From NCBI RefSeq assembly GCF_029871235.1, contig NZ_SSOM01000067.1:1-64000 (forward strand): a stretch of DNA of 64,000 bases, read 5' to 3'. Positions 1-10,809 of the stretch are shown here, in pieces; position 1 is the first letter of the stretch; each line of letters starts with the position of its first letter. The notes beneath the pieces were generated by a model that was not told the DNA's origin, did not search any database, and saw only the letters and a program-made list of their open reading frames with translations. Source of the stretch: Pseudomonas sp. BN411 (lineage in GTDB: Bacteria > Pseudomonadota > Gammaproteobacteria > Pseudomonadales > Pseudomonadaceae). The translations under genes and the position numbers were made by a program.

Positions 1-1
1 T

Positions 2-95
2 GTGGGGGCGAATTCATTCGCTGACCGGACCGAAGGTTCGGCCTGTGGCTGTCGTGGGGCCGCTACGGCCCCTCAGCGACTAAAGTCGCCCCCAC
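2..95. repeat. imperfect palindromic intergenic repeat, family A copy 1
   Basis: The ends are near-perfect inverted repeats: the left end reads GTGGGGGCGAATTCATTCGC and the right end finishes in AAGTCGCCCCCAC. The centre holds smaller hairpins (CCGAAGGTTCGG and GGGGCCGCTACGGCCCC). It is non-coding and about 95 bp long. Similar ends recur at 124-219 and 40141-40237. I infer a REP/BIME-like or MITE-like element. Confidence 0.75.
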
Positions 96-123
96 CAGGA
101 TTTCCGGGAGCGGATCTTTTCTT

Positions 124-219
124 GTGGGGGCGAATTCATTCGCGAAGCAGGCCGAAGGGCTGCCCAGCATGGTCGGTTGGGGCAGCTGCGCCGCCCTTGG
201 CGAATGAATTCGCCCCTAC
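124..219. repeat. imperfect palindromic intergenic repeat, family A copy 2
   Basis: The left end is GTGGGGGCGAATTCATTCGC and the right end is GCGAATGAATTCGCCCCTAC, giving long complementary termini. It lies 28 bp after copy 1 in the same orientation. The interior differs from copy 1. Together the two copies fill most of the space before the leuA leader; I see no gene in 1-377. Confidence 0.75.
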
Positions 220-377
220 AGTGTTTCTCTGGCCCCTATCTACCACCCGCCCACCGACCTTTCCGCCCACCGCTTTTCACGCCACAATTCCCTGATCTGG
301 AGCCGTCGCCACAAGCAGTCCGGCACCATCAGCCAGAGCCCCGGCCGCACGCACGGTGGGGCCGTGAGGAGCGAGCC

Positions 378-1924
<1,547 letters not shown>

Positions 1925-1928
<4 letters not shown>

Positions 1929-2728
1929 TCACAGAACACCGTCGTCGCGCGTATCTCGATGCCATGCAGGTAGCCACCTGGCTACCTCGCACGGCATTGC
2001 CCTTTGCCGCGCCCTCCAACCCCGAATTGCTGGCGCTGGCCCCGGAAGTCCTCCTTGAGGATGCCCCCGCGCCAGTCGCCGACGTAACCCCCGAAGCGCC
2101 AGCCGCCGAGGCCCGTCCGGCGGCGACGTCGGTGCGCGCCAGGATCGAGATTCCGCGCCCTGGCAGCACCCCGCGCCCGGCCGTGCAACCCGAACCCGAA
2201 GCTGCAGCCGAGCCCGAAACCGCCCCGGCCAAGGTGGAAGTGCTGCCCCCGCCGCGCTTCTCCCTGCAGCTGCTGCGTGCCGGCAACTGCCTGCTGCTGG
2301 TGGAACTGCCCACCGGAGAACCCTTTCAGAGCCGCGACCCGGCCTACCTGCTGCTGAAGGATTTGCTGCGCGCCGCCGGCCTGCCGGACAGCCCGCAGAT
2401 ACTCGGCGAGCCGGTGCGCTGGCCGCTGCTCAGCCGCGGCAATATGGACCAGGGCCCCGACGCCGCCCGCGACTTCGTCCAGGGCTTCGTCGGTATGCGA
2501 ATGGAAGAGCAGCGCGACTGCGCCTGCCTCTGGCTCGTGGGCCTGCCGGCGGTGCGCTTCGCCGGTGAAGCCGATGCCGCCGCTTTCAATCGCGAACTCC
2601 AGGTCGAAGGCCTCGGCGCCGCCTGGGCCCTGCCGGGCCTTGAACTGCTGATGGACGAGCCCGAGCGCAAGAGCGAACTCTGGCAAGCCATGCGCCGAGT
2701 GATGCGCCGCTGGAAGCACACTGAATGA
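1925..2728 (+). CDS. holD: probable DNA polymerase III psi subunit (HolD-like)
   Basis: A 267-residue protein with no strong family motif. The N terminus ([20 protein letters not shown]) resembles the short psi peptide that binds the chi subunit. Residues 40-105 are an Ala/Pro/Glu-rich linker and residues 110-260 form a compact domain with a LLLVELP strand. It overlaps rimI by 4 nt (ATGA), the holD-rimI arrangement known from E. coli. Pseudomonas psi was described as a cryptic, much longer protein encoded beside rimI (PA4679 as I recall). Start TTG 1925 overlaps the leuA stop; an ATG at 1961-1963 is not in frame as a better choice because it would remove the conserved N-terminal peptide. Function is inferred from context and N terminus; such proteins are sometimes misannotated as TonB because of the Pro-rich linker. 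Confidence 0.65.
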
Positions 2729-3177
2729 CCGATGCCGTTTCCTTCCGCCCGATGACCGAGGCGGACCTCGATGCCGTCCTGAAAATCGAATATGCCGCCT
2801 TCAGCCACCCCTGGACGCGCGGCATCTTCACCGACAGCCTCAAGTCCTACGATTGCTGGCTGATGTTCGAAGGCGACCAGCAGGTCGGCCATGGCGTGAT
2901 CAACGTCATCATCGACGAGGCGCACCTGCTGAACATCACCGTCAAGCCGGAAAGCCAGGGCCGAGGCCTGGGTCTGCGCCTACTGGAGCATTTGATGGAA
3001 CGCGCCATGGAGCTGAAAGCAGGTGAATGCTTCCTTGAAGTGCGCGCCAGCAACCAGTCCGCCTACCGCCTGTACGAGCGTTACGGCTTCAACGAAATCG
3101 GCCGTCGCCGCGATTACTACCCCGCCGTGGGTGGCCGCGAAGACGCCCTGGTCATGGCCTGCACGCTGATCGACTGA
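2725..3177 (+). CDS. rimI: ribosomal protein bS18 N-alanine acetyltransferase
   Basis: GNAT-fold acetyltransferase (150 residues) that acetylates the N-terminal alanine of ribosomal protein S18. The acetyl-CoA-binding loop is visible as ESQGRGLGLRLLEH near residues 73-86, preceded by the typical beta-strand HLLNITVKP, and the C terminus carries ASNQSAYRLYERYGF, the conserved C-terminal GNAT signature. The ATG overlaps the stop of the preceding holD-like gene (ATGA), indicating translational coupling. Length is typical for RimI. Confidence 0.93.
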   Translation: MTDAVSFRPMTEADLDAVLKIEYAAFSHPWTRGIFTDSLKSYDCWLMFEGDQQVGHGVINVIIDEAHLLNITVKPESQGRGLGLRLLEHLMERAMELKAGECFLEVRASNQSAYRLYERYGFNEIGRRRDYYPAVGGREDALVMACTLID

Positions 3178-3248
3178 ACCCCGCGCAGGCCATTGCCAAA
3201 GCTCCCGGCGCTCCGTAAGGTGCCGCCAGCCACGAGAGGAGAAGACGC

Positions 3249-3893
3249 ATGAGCGACCTGCAACAGTTGATCGACAACAACGCCCGCTGGGCCGAGAAGA
3301 TCAAGCAGCAAGACCCGGACTTCTTCGCCAAGCTGGCCAAGCAGCAGGTGCCGGAATACCTCTGGATCGGCTGCTCCGACGCTCGCGTGCCGGCCAACGA
3401 AATCGTCGGCATGCTGCCCGGTGACCTCTTCGTCCACCGCAACGTGGCTAACGTGGTGCTGCACACCGACCTCAATTGCCTGTCGGTCATCCAGTACGCG
3501 GTGGATGTGCTCAAGGTGCGCCACATCCTCGTCACCGGCCATTACGGCTGCGGCGGCGTCCGCGCTGCCATGCGCGACACCCAGTACGGCCTGATCGACG
3601 GCTGGCTGCGGACCATCCGCGACCTCTACTACGACCAGCGCGAGCACCTGGCTACCTTCGCCACCGACGAAGAGCGCGTCGATCGCCTGTGCGAGCTGAA
3701 CGTTATCCAGCAGGTGGCCAATGTCAGCCACACCACCATCGTCCAGAACGCCTGGCACCGTGGCCAGGAACTGTCCGTCCACGGCTGCATCTACGGCATC
3801 AAGGACGGCATCTGGAAGAACCTCAACGTCACCGTCAGCGGCATGGAACAATTGCCGCCGCAGTACCGCCTGCGCCCACTCGGACAGAGCTGA
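3249..3893 (+). CDS. can: beta-class carbonic anhydrase
   Basis: Zinc enzyme interconverting CO2 and bicarbonate in the cytoplasm. The 214-residue protein shows the complete beta-class zinc and catalytic set: Cys42, Asp44 and Arg46 in GCSDARVPANE, and His98 and Cys101 in GHYGCGGV. A GAGGAG ribosome binding site lies upstream of ATG 3249. It follows rimI after about 70 nt, the same order as the PAO1 gene for psCA1 (PA4676, from memory). The DMT transporter gene begins 3 nt after its stop, so the two are probably cotranscribed. Confidence 0.95.
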   Translation: MSDLQQLIDNNARWAEKIKQQDPDFFAKLAKQQVPEYLWIGCSDARVPANEIVGMLPGDLFVHRNVANVVLHTDLNCLSVIQYAVDVLKVRHILVTGHYGCGGVRAAMRDTQYGLIDGWLRTIRDLYYDQREHLATFATDEERVDRLCELNVIQQVANVSHTTIVQNAWHRGQELSVHGCIYGIKDGIWKNLNVTVSGMEQLPPQYRLRPLGQS

Positions 3894-3896
3894 ACC

Positions 3897-4808
3897 ATGT
3901 CAAATCCCAACAGCCGGGCCGTTACCCTGGCCTGGCTAGGCCTGCTTGTGGCCAGCGTTTTCTGGGCCGGAAACGCCCTTGTGGCCCGCGCCTTCCACGA
4001 TGCCATTCCACCCTTCACGCTAGCGTTCTGGCGCTGGACCCTGGCGCTGGTCATCCTCCTGCCCTTCGTTGCCCGTCCCATGTGGGAACATCGCAGTGCG
4101 CTGCGTTACGCCGGCTGGCGCCTGTTGGTGGTGGCTGCCCTGGGGATCAGTACCTACAGCGTGCTGCTCTACTTCGCCGCGCGTACCACGGTGGCCATCA
4201 ACCTCACCCTGCTCAACACCTGTCTGCCGCTGGCCACCTTCATTGGGGCCGGCGTACTGCTCAATGAGTGGCCGCCCCGGCGCGCCTGGCTTGGCATGGC
4301 GGTAGCGACCTGCGGCCTGCTGGTGCTGATCGCCCAGGGGCAGTTGGCGCAACTGGCCGCGCTGTCGTTCAACCCGGGTGACCTGATCATGCTGCTTGCC
4401 GTGGTCGACTGGGCGCTCTACACCCTGCTGCTGCGTCGCTGGAATAGCTACTTCAAGCTGCCGCCGCTGGTGCTGCTGGGCGCGCTGGTGGCGTGCGGCG
4501 TGCCCATGCTGCTGCCGTTCTATCTGCTGGAACTGGCCAGTGGGCAGCGCTTCGAGCTGTCCACTGAGAACTTTGCTGCCATCGGCTACACCGGGCTTTG
4601 CGCCTCTCTCCTGGCCTACCTGTTGTGGAACCAGGGCATCCGCGTGCTGGGTGTGGCCAAGGCCGTGCTCACCAACTACCTGATGCCGGTGTTCACCGCG
4701 CTGCTCGGTTATCTGCTGTTGGGCGAGGGATTGCAGGCCTACCATTGGTTGGGTGGGGCGATGATCTTCGCCGGCCTGCTGTTGGCGACGCGCCCCTCAT
4801 TGAGGTGA
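3897..4808 (+). CDS. EamA/DMT-family inner-membrane transporter
   Basis: A 303-residue hydrophobic protein with about ten predicted membrane helices arranged as two EamA repeats (roughly residues 10-145 and 155-300). The first helix has the family-typical ASVFWAGNALVAR, and the last segment reads GEGLQAYHWLGGAMIFAGLLL, the classic C-terminal EamA ending. Such proteins export small metabolites, often amino acids or their analogues; the substrate cannot be read from sequence. It starts 3 nt after the carbonic anhydrase stop and ends 4 nt before the dehydrogenase-family gene, so all three may form one transcript. Confidence 0.9.
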   Translation: MSNPNSRAVTLAWLGLLVASVFWAGNALVARAFHDAIPPFTLAFWRWTLALVILLPFVARPMWEHRSALRYAGWRLLVVAALGISTYSVLLYFAARTTVAINLTLLNTCLPLATFIGAGVLLNEWPPRRAWLGMAVATCGLLVLIAQGQLAQLAALSFNPGDLIMLLAVVDWALYTLLLRRWNSYFKLPPLVLLGALVACGVPMLLPFYLLELASGQRFELSTENFAAIGYTGLCASLLAYLLWNQGIRVLGVAKAVLTNYLMPVFTALLGYLLLGEGLQAYHWLGGAMIFAGLLLATRPSLR

Positions 4809-4812
4809 GCCC

Positions 4813-5811
4813 ATGCACACGCTAGTTGTCATCCCCGGGGACGGCATCGGCCGCGAAGTAGTGCCGGTGGCAGTCGAGGCCCTGGAGAAACTCCTGCCCG
4901 ACCTGAAAACGGTGGAAGCCGAGGCTGGCTGGGACTGTTTCCAGCGCACCGGCAGTGCCGTGCCCGAAACCACCTTCCAGGCCCTGCGCGACAGCGGGGC
5001 GGGCATCTTCGGCGCCGTTTCCTCTCCCACCGGCCAGCGTGTGCCCGGCTATCGCAGCGCTATCCTGCAACTGCGCCAGGTTCTCCAGCTCAACACCAAC
5101 CTGCGCCCGGTGCGCAGCTGGCCTTGCGTGTCGCACCGGTCCGGGGTGGATCTGATGATCCTGCGTGAGAACAGCGAAGGCCTCTACAGCGGCCGCGAGC
5201 ACTGGGAATCCGAAGGCGTCGCCATTGCCGAACGGGTCATCAGTCGTGATGCCTGCGAGGCCCTTGCCCGCCGCACGCTGGAAGTGGCCAAGGCACGCAA
5301 GGCTCGGCGCATCACCCTGGTCCACAAGGCCAACGTCCTACCCGTGACCTGCGGCCTGTTCCGCGACACCTGCCGCGAAGTGCTGGAAGGGGAAGGCTGG
5401 GCCGCCGTAATCGACGAACGCCTGGTGGATCTCGCTGCCCTGCAACTGGTGGAACAACCCGAAGCTTTCGACCTGATCGTGACTACCAACCTCTTCGGCG
5501 ACATCCTTTCCGACCTCGCCTGCCACTGGAGCGGTGGCCTCGGCCTGGCGCCTTCCCTCAACTGGGGCAACCACATGGCCCTGGCCGAACCCGTCCACGG
5601 CAGCGCCCCCGACATCGCCGGCAGCGGCCGCGCCAACCCCATTGCCGCGATCCTCAGCGTGGCCCTGCTGCTGCGCTACCACTGGCAGAAGCCCGCGCTC
5701 GCTAAACGCCTGGAAACCGCTGTGGAAAACTTCCTGCGGGAAGAAGGCAAGGCCGACTTCGGCTTCGAGACAACCCAGGTAGTGGGGCAGGGCATCCTGG
5801 CTGCGCTTTAG
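4813..5811 (+). CDS. isocitrate/isopropylmalate dehydrogenase-family protein
   Basis: NAD(P)-dependent beta-decarboxylating dehydrogenase of 332 residues. Visible features are the N-terminal VIPGDGIGREVVP, the substrate-binding arginine segment QLNTNLRPVR, DLMILRENSEGLYSG, and the nucleotide-binding C-terminal region EPVHGSAPDIAGSGRANP. It is shorter and different from LeuB; the REN-EGLY motif is shared by homoisocitrate and isocitrate dehydrogenases. The exact substrate is uncertain: homoisocitrate, 3-isopropylmalate and tartrate/malate are all possible. The gene is last in the + strand run; a GC-rich hairpin and then a strong terminator follow. Confidence 0.85.
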   Translation: MHTLVVIPGDGIGREVVPVAVEALEKLLPDLKTVEAEAGWDCFQRTGSAVPETTFQALRDSGAGIFGAVSSPTGQRVPGYRSAILQLRQVLQLNTNLRPVRSWPCVSHRSGVDLMILRENSEGLYSGREHWESEGVAIAERVISRDACEALARRTLEVAKARKARRITLVHKANVLPVTCGLFRDTCREVLEGEGWAAVIDERLVDLAALQLVEQPEAFDLIVTTNLFGDILSDLACHWSGGLGLAPSLNWGNHMALAEPVHGSAPDIAGSGRANPIAAILSVALLLRYHWQKPALAKRLETAVENFLREEGKADFGFETTQVVGQGILAAL

Positions 5812-5888
5812 GGCTTTTGCTCCCCCTCTCGTCTTCAGGGAGGGGGAGTTCCACCCCAGGCACCGATCTCCCGCCCCCCATAAAAAGA

Positions 5889-5912
5889 AAACCCCGCCAA
5901 AGCGGGGTTTCC
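5889..5912. terminator. bidirectional rho-independent terminator
   Basis: AAACCCCGC and GCGGGGTTT flank a 4-nt loop, with A-rich sequence on the left and T-rich on the right arm. It separates the + strand dehydrogenase gene from the small minus-strand ORF. Confidence 0.8.
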
Positions 5913-5916
5913 ACAT

Positions 5917-6144
5917 TCACCCGGAATCAATCTCCGGCGGCCCCGGTAGAGCCTTCTCCACCAGGAACAACATCCTTTTGGGCGCCCGAACCTCGAGCCG
6001 CGCCGAGCCATTCACAATCGGCCCAACCACGATCTCGATCCCCTCCGCCTTCAACATCTCCATCAACACTGATTCGCAGACTCCTTCCAGCACCCTCAGC
6101 GTAAGCACGTCACCTTCCCTGCGTTCGCCAACATGAATCTGCAT
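5917..6144 (-). CDS. small hypothetical protein
   Basis: A 75-residue protein that I do not recognise. It starts with MQIHVGERREGDVLTLRVLE and contains alternating strand/helix-like segments, with no membrane helix and no cysteine pair. The ATG at 6144 has GAGG about 8 nt upstream, which supports it over the in-frame upstream start at 6183. It ends just before the terminator at 5889-5912. It lies in a gene-poor tract next to tRNA-Met that may be accessory DNA. Confidence 0.5.
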   Translation of the reverse strand: MQIHVGERREGDVLTLRVLEGVCESVLMEMLKAEGIEIVVGPIVNGSARLEVRAPKRMLFLVEKALPGPPEIDSG

Positions 6145-6274
6145 GTGGATTGCCTCGCATGGATGACCGGGGAAGGGGACCACGGAGCGGAAAGGTGTGC
6201 TACGGGAGAAGGTGGAGTTCAGCGGTTTCGTACGGAGGGTTCGGACTTTCGGTAGAGCGGTCTACATCTCCCAC

Positions 6275-6532
6275 TCAGGGAATAGCGATCTGCAAACTGC
6301 CCATGCTGAGCTTGAGGAAGATAAACCAGCCAATCGTGCTCACGATGCCAAGCACGGTGTAACCGACGATGATACCCAGCGCGATCTGCTTCCAGAGTCC
6401 CGCGTAGTTTCTGGTGGGGGCCACGCGGTGAGGCGGAGTTTCGCGTTCTGCTCGAATGCTTTCGAAGTCGTCTTTCACTTTCTCATCTGTCCGTATGGGC
6501 GAATTGTGAGGCTCAGGAACCGGTGCATGCAT
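6275..6532 (-). CDS. small putative membrane protein
   Basis: An 85-residue ORF of unknown function. The first 45 residues are hydrophilic and charged; residues 47-80 form one long or two short membrane segments (IALGIIVGYTVLGIVSTIGW). The ribosome binding site is weak (AGGTG about 13 nt upstream of the ATG). No family is recognised. The hydrophobic C terminus makes a chance ORF less likely, but support is limited. Confidence 0.4.
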   Translation of the reverse strand: MHAPVPEPHNSPIRTDEKVKDDFESIRAERETPPHRVAPTRNYAGLWKQIALGIIVGYTVLGIVSTIGWFIFLKLSMGSLQIAIP

Positions 6533-6860
6533 TACTGGTTGCTATCACCTGCGCCACTGTATGAAGCAGGGTCCGACCGGCAAAGGTCGAAGTTTCGATG
6601 CCTGTTCAGGGGCGATTCTTCCTGAAATCAGCCAGAGGGAATAGTGAGGATAGGCGACTGCCAGCAAGCAATTTACTTCATCGTCTTGGTCCGCAGCGGA
6701 TCCTTGTCCACTCGTCGATGGCCATGACGAAGCATTGCGCGAGTTGGGCTTGTGGTGATGACTAGCGAATAGCGATGGCGTTCCCCACGAGCACCAGTAG
6801 GGCGGTTGGGGGAGAGGTAGGCAGGGAGCAGTAACCTCGTAGTCACTACCCCAGAAAGCA
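6533..6860. other. gene-free stretch beside tRNA-Met
   Basis: I see no convincing gene here: the only ORF (62 codons, minus strand) lacks a ribosome binding site and any recognisable motif. The tract lies on the 3' side of tRNA-Met, a common place for integrative elements, but no attachment-site duplication of the tRNA 3' end is evident. Confidence 0.4.
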
Positions 6861-6890
6861 CAAAGGGCTAGCTTTCGCTAACCCTTTGTT
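6861..6890 (-). terminator. terminator downstream of tRNA-Met
   Basis: CAAAGGGCTAGC and GCTAACCCTTTG form a 12-bp stem with one mismatch around a TTTC loop. It lies immediately 3' of the tRNA on the minus strand and is followed by a T-rich tract in that direction. Confidence 0.75.
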
Positions 6891-6895
6891 TTGTA

Positions 6896-6972
6896 TGGTG
6901 GCTACACCGGGACTTGAACCTGGGACATCAGCATTATGAATGCTGCGCTCTAACCGACTGAGCTATGTAGCC
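6896..6972 (-). tRNA. tRNA-Met (anticodon CAT)
   Basis: The minus strand folds into a 77-nt cloverleaf: acceptor GGCTACA/TGTAGCC, anticodon stem CAGCA/TGCTG around the loop TTCATAA (anticodon CAT), and the T-arm GGTTCAAGTCC. The 3' CCA is encoded. A fully paired first acceptor position (G-C) indicates the elongator rather than the initiator tRNA. Confidence 0.93.
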
Positions 6973-7153
6973 GAGTGGCGCGCATTTTCCGTATCTCTAG
7001 GAGAGCTGTCAACCCCTTTCCTTAGATAATTTTGTGATCTTTCAAGCGTTTAGGCGGTGAGAGGGCTTTTCAGGAGGGCGCGTTGGTATTCGGTGGGATA
7101 GGGGAGGGGGAGGTGATGGGGTTCACTGCGCTCTACACCATCCTACGAAAGAA

Positions 7154-7180
7154 AAAGCCCCGGAGGTCCGGGGCTTTCTT
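7154..7180 (-). terminator. ychF terminator
   Basis: AAAGCCCCGGA and TCCGGGGCTTT form an 11-bp perfect stem with a 2-nt loop (GG), followed on the minus strand by a T-rich run. It sits just after the ychF stop. Confidence 0.85.
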
Positions 7181-7185
7181 GTGGA

Positions 7186-8286
7186 TCAGACGTTGAAGCG
7201 GAAGTGCATCACGTCGCCGTCCTTGACGATGTATTCCTTGCCTTCCAGGCGCCATTTGCCGGCTTCTTTCGCACCGTTTTCACCCTTGAACTGGATGAAG
7301 TCGTCGTAGGCGACCACTTCGGCGCGGATGAAGCCCTTTTCGAAGTCGGTGTGGATAACGGCGGCTGCCTGTGGGGCGGTGGCGCCGACGCGGACGGTCC
7401 AGGCGCGGACTTCTTTCACGCCAGCGGTGAAGTAGGTCTGCAGGTTGAGCAGGTCGTAACCGGCGCGGATCACGCGGTTCAGGCCGGGCTCTTCGAGGCC
7501 GAGGGCTTCGAGGAACATGTCCTTCTCTTCGCCGTCGTCGAGTTCGGCGATCTCGGCTTCGATCTTGTTGCACACCGGAACCACGATGGCGCCTTCTTCC
7601 TCGGCGATGGCACGGACCACGTCCAGGTGCGGGTTGTTGTCGAAGCCGTCTTCGGCAACGTTGGCGATGTACATCACCGGTTTGCTGGTGAGCAGGTGGA
7701 AGCCGCGAACCAGGCGCTTTTCGTCGTCGCCCAGGTTCTTCAGTAGGGAGCGCGCCGGCTTGCCTTCGCTGAAGTGGGGGATGAGTTTTTCCAGCAGGGC
7801 CTTCTGCGCCAGGGCGTCCTTGTCGCCGCCCTTGGCGTTACGGGCAACTTTCTGCAGTTGCTTCTCGCAGCTGTCGAGGTCAGCGAAGATCAGTTCGAGG
7901 TCGATGATCTCGATGTCGCGCTTCGGGTCGACGCTGTTGGAGACGTGGATGACGTTCTCGTCTTCGAAGCAGCGCACCACGTGGGCGATAGCGTCGGTTT
8001 CGCGGATGTTGGCGAGGAATTTGTTGCCCAGGCCTTCACCTTTCGACGCGCCCGCAACCAGGCCGGCGATGTCGACGAATTCCATGGTGGTGGGGATCAC
8101 GCGCTCGGGTTTGACGATCTCGGCCAGCGCGTTGAGACGCATGTCGGGCATCGGCACGATGCCGCTGTTCGGCTCGATGGTGCAGAAGGGGAAGTTCTCC
8201 GCTGCGATGCCGGACTTGGTCAGGGCGTTGAACAGGGTGGACTTGCCGACGTTGGGCAGGCCGACGATGCCGCAATTGAATCCCAT
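7186..8286 (-). CDS. ychF: redox-regulated ATPase YchF (Obg-like)
   Basis: Cytoplasmic P-loop NTPase of the Obg/OLA1 family, 366 residues, associated with ribosomes and stress responses and preferring ATP. The P loop is [12 protein letters not shown] at residues 7-18, the Walker B region is [16 protein letters not shown], and the G4 motif is NKIE in place of NKxD, the change known to relax specificity towards ATP. A C-terminal TGS domain ends with [11 protein letters not shown]. It lies 26 nt after pth in the same direction, the usual pth-ychF pairing. Confidence 0.96.
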   Translation of the reverse strand: MGFNCGIVGLPNVGKSTLFNALTKSGIAAENFPFCTIEPNSGIVPMPDMRLNALAEIVKPERVIPTTMEFVDIAGLVAGASKGEGLGNKFLANIRETDAIAHVVRCFEDENVIHVSNSVDPKRDIEIIDLELIFADLDSCEKQLQKVARNAKGGDKDALAQKALLEKLIPHFSEGKPARSLLKNLGDDEKRLVRGFHLLTSKPVMYIANVAEDGFDNNPHLDVVRAIAEEEGAIVVPVCNKIEAEIAELDDGEEKDMFLEALGLEEPGLNRVIRAGYDLLNLQTYFTAGVKEVRAWTVRVGATAPQAAAVIHTDFEKGFIRAEVVAYDDFIQFKGENGAKEAGKWRLEGKEYIVKDGDVMHFRFNV

Positions 8287-8312
8287 GGTATGTGCCTCTG
8301 CGCGGAGTGGGT

Positions 8313-8897
8313 TCAGGCCTTGCGACTGTGCAGCTTCTGCATGGCGCGGGTGAGGTCACCGGCGAGCAGTTCAGGCATCACGTCGAGGGCGAAATCAATG
8401 CTGGTGTCGAGCAGTTCCTGTTCGCTGCGCGGGGCGCGGCTGAGTACGAAACCGGATACCAGGCTGCTGTGCCCCGGATGGCCGATGCCAAGCCGCAGGC
8501 GATGGAACGAATTCTGGTTGCCGAGCTGGGCGATGATGTCGCGCAACCCGTTGTGGCCGCCGTGGCCGCCGCCGGTCTTGAGCTTGGCGACGCCGGGGGG
8601 CATGTCGAGTTCGTCGTGGGCCACGAGGATGGCTTCGGGCGGAATGCGGAAGAACCCAGCCAGCGCCGCTACGGACTGGCCGCTGCGGTTCATGTAGGTG
8701 GTGGGGATCAGCAGACGAACGTCGCGACCTTGGTGGGAGAACTTTCCGACCAGGCCGAAATATTTCTTGTCGAGGCTCAGGTTGACGCGTTCGCGGTCGG
8801 CCAGGCGCTCAACGAAAAGGGCCCCTGCGTTATGCCGGGTCTGGTCGTATTCGGGGCCTGGATTACCCAGGCCGACGATCAGTTGAATGGCAGTCAC
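8313..8897 (-). CDS. pth: peptidyl-tRNA hydrolase
   Basis: Releases tRNA from prematurely dropped peptidyl-tRNA. The 194-residue protein has the N-terminal [20 protein letters not shown], which includes the catalytic His22, and the conserved [11 protein letters not shown] with the catalytic Asp, followed by [12 protein letters not shown]. Length is typical. It lies between rplY (38 nt upstream) and ychF (26 nt downstream), the usual order in gamma-proteobacteria. Confidence 0.97.
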   Translation of the reverse strand: MTAIQLIVGLGNPGPEYDQTRHNAGALFVERLADRERVNLSLDKKYFGLVGKFSHQGRDVRLLIPTTYMNRSGQSVAALAGFFRIPPEAILVAHDELDMPPGVAKLKTGGGHGGHNGLRDIIAQLGNQNSFHRLRLGIGHPGHSSLVSGFVLSRAPRSEQELLDTSIDFALDVMPELLAGDLTRAMQKLHSRKA

Positions 8898-8935
8898 TAC
8901 AGGGGCCCTTTATCAGGCTGATACAGAGTAAGAAA

Positions 8936-9538
8936 TTACTCGGCTTCGCCTTCTTCCTTCACCACGCGGGAAGCATGGATGTTGGCAACTGCCAGGTCGT
9001 TGCCGTGGGCCAGGGCCACCAGCTCGACGCCTTTCGGCAGGTTCAGGTCGGACAGGTGAATGGTCTGACCTACTTCGACCTTGGCCAGGTCGACTTCGAT
9101 GAACTCCGGCAGGTCTTTCGGCAGGCAGGAGACTTCGACTTCAGCGATGGTGTGGGAAACTTCACCGCCGCCTTGCTTCACGCCAACGGAGGTAGCTTCG
9201 TTGATGAAGTGCAGGGGTACGTGGGCGGTCAGTTTCTGGCCGGCAACTACGCGCTGGAAGTCAGCGTGCAGTACGAAGCCTTTGGCCGGGTGACGCTGCA
9301 GGGCCTTGATCAGAACGGATTCGGTAGCACCGGCAACGTTCAGGGCGATCACGTGGCTGAAAGCAGCTTCGTTTTCCAGCAGCTTGGCCAGCTCTTTGGC
9401 CAGCAGGCTTACGGATACCGGGGCTTTCTCGCCGCCGTAGATAACGGCGGGAACCAGGTCGGCATTACGACGCAGGCGGCGGCTCGCACCTTTCCCCAGG
9501 TCGGAACGCGCTTCGGCATTCAGGGCGAAATCAGTCAT
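8936..9538 (-). CDS. rplY: 50S ribosomal protein bL25 (general stress protein Ctc type)
   Basis: A 5S rRNA-binding ribosomal protein in the long, two-domain Ctc form (200 residues), as opposed to the 94-residue E. coli form. The N-terminal L25 domain begins with [20 protein letters not shown] and the C-terminal beta domain includes [22 protein letters not shown] terminator lies between prs and this gene, so it probably has its own promoter within 9539-9600 and is read together with pth and ychF. Confidence 0.96.
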   Translation of the reverse strand: MTDFALNAEARSDLGKGASRRLRRNADLVPAVIYGGEKAPVSVSLLAKELAKLLENEAAFSHVIALNVAGATESVLIKALQRHPAKGFVLHADFQRVVAGQKLTAHVPLHFINEATSVGVKQGGGEVSHTIAEVEVSCLPKDLPEFIEVDLAKVEVGQTIHLSDLNLPKGVELVALAHGNDLAVANIHASRVVKEEGEAE

Positions 9539-9601
9539 TACAGTTCTCCAAAATAACCAAAACGCCCGTAATGCTTGCGACCAGCATCCGGGCGGTTGGG
9601 C

Positions 9602-9627
9602 AAAAAGCCCCGCCTGAGCGGGGCGCG
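9602..9627 (-). terminator. prs terminator
   Basis: GCCCCGC and GCGGGGC pair around a CTGA loop; on the minus strand the right side runs into five Ts. It lies between the prs stop and the rplY start. Confidence 0.8.
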
Positions 9628-9646
9628 TTTCGTCAGGGATGGCCGC

Positions 9647-10588
9647 TTAGCGGAACATCGCGCTGATCGATTCCTCATTACTGATGCGGCGAACCGCTTC
9701 AGCCACAACCGGCGCGATATCCAGCTGACGGATACGCGAGCAGGCTTGTGCCGCGGCGGACAGGGGGATGGTGTTGGTCACCACCAGCTCGTCCAGCACG
9801 GAGTTTTCAATGTTCTCGATGGCACGACCGGACAGCACCGGGTGGGTGCAGTAGGCGTAGACCTTGGCGGCGCCGTGGTCCTTCAGGGCCTTGGCTGCGT
9901 GGCCCAGGGTGCCAGCGGTGTCGACCATGTCGTCGACCAGCACGCAGGTGCGGCCTTCGACATCGCCGATGATGTGCATGACTTCGGACTGGTTGGCCTT
10001 CGGACGACGCTTGTCGATGATCGCAAGGTCAACGCCGAGGGACTTGGCCACGGCACGGGCGCGAACCACGCCGCCGATGTCCGGGGAAACGATCATCAGG
10101 TTTTCGAAGCGCTGGTCTTCGATGTCGTCGACCAGGACCGGGGAACCGTAGATGTTGTCCACCGGAATGTCGAAGAAGCCCTGGATCTGGTCGGCGTGCA
10201 GGTCGACGGTGAGTACACGGTCGATGCCGACGACGGTCAGCATGTCAGCCACTACCTTGGCGCTGATGGCCACGCGGGCGGAACGCGGACGGCGGTCCTG
10301 GCGGGCATAGCCGAAGTAGGGGATGACCGCAGTGATGCGGGAGGCCGAGGAACGGCGGAAGGCGTCAGCCATCACCACCAGTTCCATCAGGTTATCGTTG
10401 GTCGGTGCGCAAGTCGGCTGGATCAGGAAGACGTCCTTGCCGCGGACGTTTTCATTGATTTCAGCACTGATTTCGCCGTCGGAGAATTTGCCTACGGAGG
10501 CATCACCGAGGGGAATATGCAGTTGACGTACGACGCGACGCGCCAGATCGGGGTTGGCATTCCCCGTGAAGACCATCATCTTGGACAC
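9647..10588 (-). CDS. prs: ribose-phosphate pyrophosphokinase
   Basis: Makes PRPP from ribose 5-phosphate and ATP for nucleotide, histidine and tryptophan synthesis. The 313-residue class I enzyme shows the ATP-loop region [18 protein letters not shown], the catalytic ribose-binding segment, and the PRPP loop [20 protein letters not shown] near residues 217-236. It lies downstream of the two tRNA-Gln genes and ispE on the same strand, the standard gamma-proteobacterial ispE-tRNA-prs order. Confidence 0.97.
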   Translation of the reverse strand: MSKMMVFTGNANPDLARRVVRQLHIPLGDASVGKFSDGEISAEINENVRGKDVFLIQPTCAPTNDNLMELVVMADAFRRSSASRITAVIPYFGYARQDRRPRSARVAISAKVVADMLTVVGIDRVLTVDLHADQIQGFFDIPVDNIYGSPVLVDDIEDQRFENLMIVSPDIGGVVRARAVAKSLGVDLAIIDKRRPKANQSEVMHIIGDVEGRTCVLVDDMVDTAGTLGHAAKALKDHGAAKVYAYCTHPVLSGRAIENIENSVLDELVVTNTIPLSAAAQACSRIRQLDIAPVVAEAVRRISNEESISAMFR

Positions 10589-10674
10589 GCGCAGTACCTG
10601 CCGGCTGAGGGTAGACCTGATGAATCAAAAAGCCGTTCAAAGGCCGTGGGCTTTTGAACAGCTTTTCAAGTGTA

Positions 10675-10749
10675 TGGCAGGGGCGGCTGGATTCGAACCA
10701 ACGCATGGCAGGATCAAAACCTGCTGCCTTACCGCTTGGCGACGCCCCT
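10675..10749 (-). tRNA. tRNA-Gln (anticodon TTG), copy nearest prs
   Basis: The 75-nt minus-strand cloverleaf has acceptor AGGGGCG/CGCCCCT, anticodon stem GCAGG/CCTGC around TTTTGAT (anticodon TTG) and T-arm GTTCGAATCC, with an encoded CCA. It is identical to the copy at 10810-10884 over the whole gene. Confidence 0.95.
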
Positions 10750-10809
10750 ATGTGTGTAACTCGCTATGCAGGACTTTCGTTTCGTTGTGCGTATAACCCG
10801 TTGGGTTAA

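Noticed and set aside
6673-6861. 62-codon minus-strand ORF next to tRNA-Met
   Set aside because: No ribosome binding site, no membrane helix or motif, and it runs into the tRNA terminator; likely chance.
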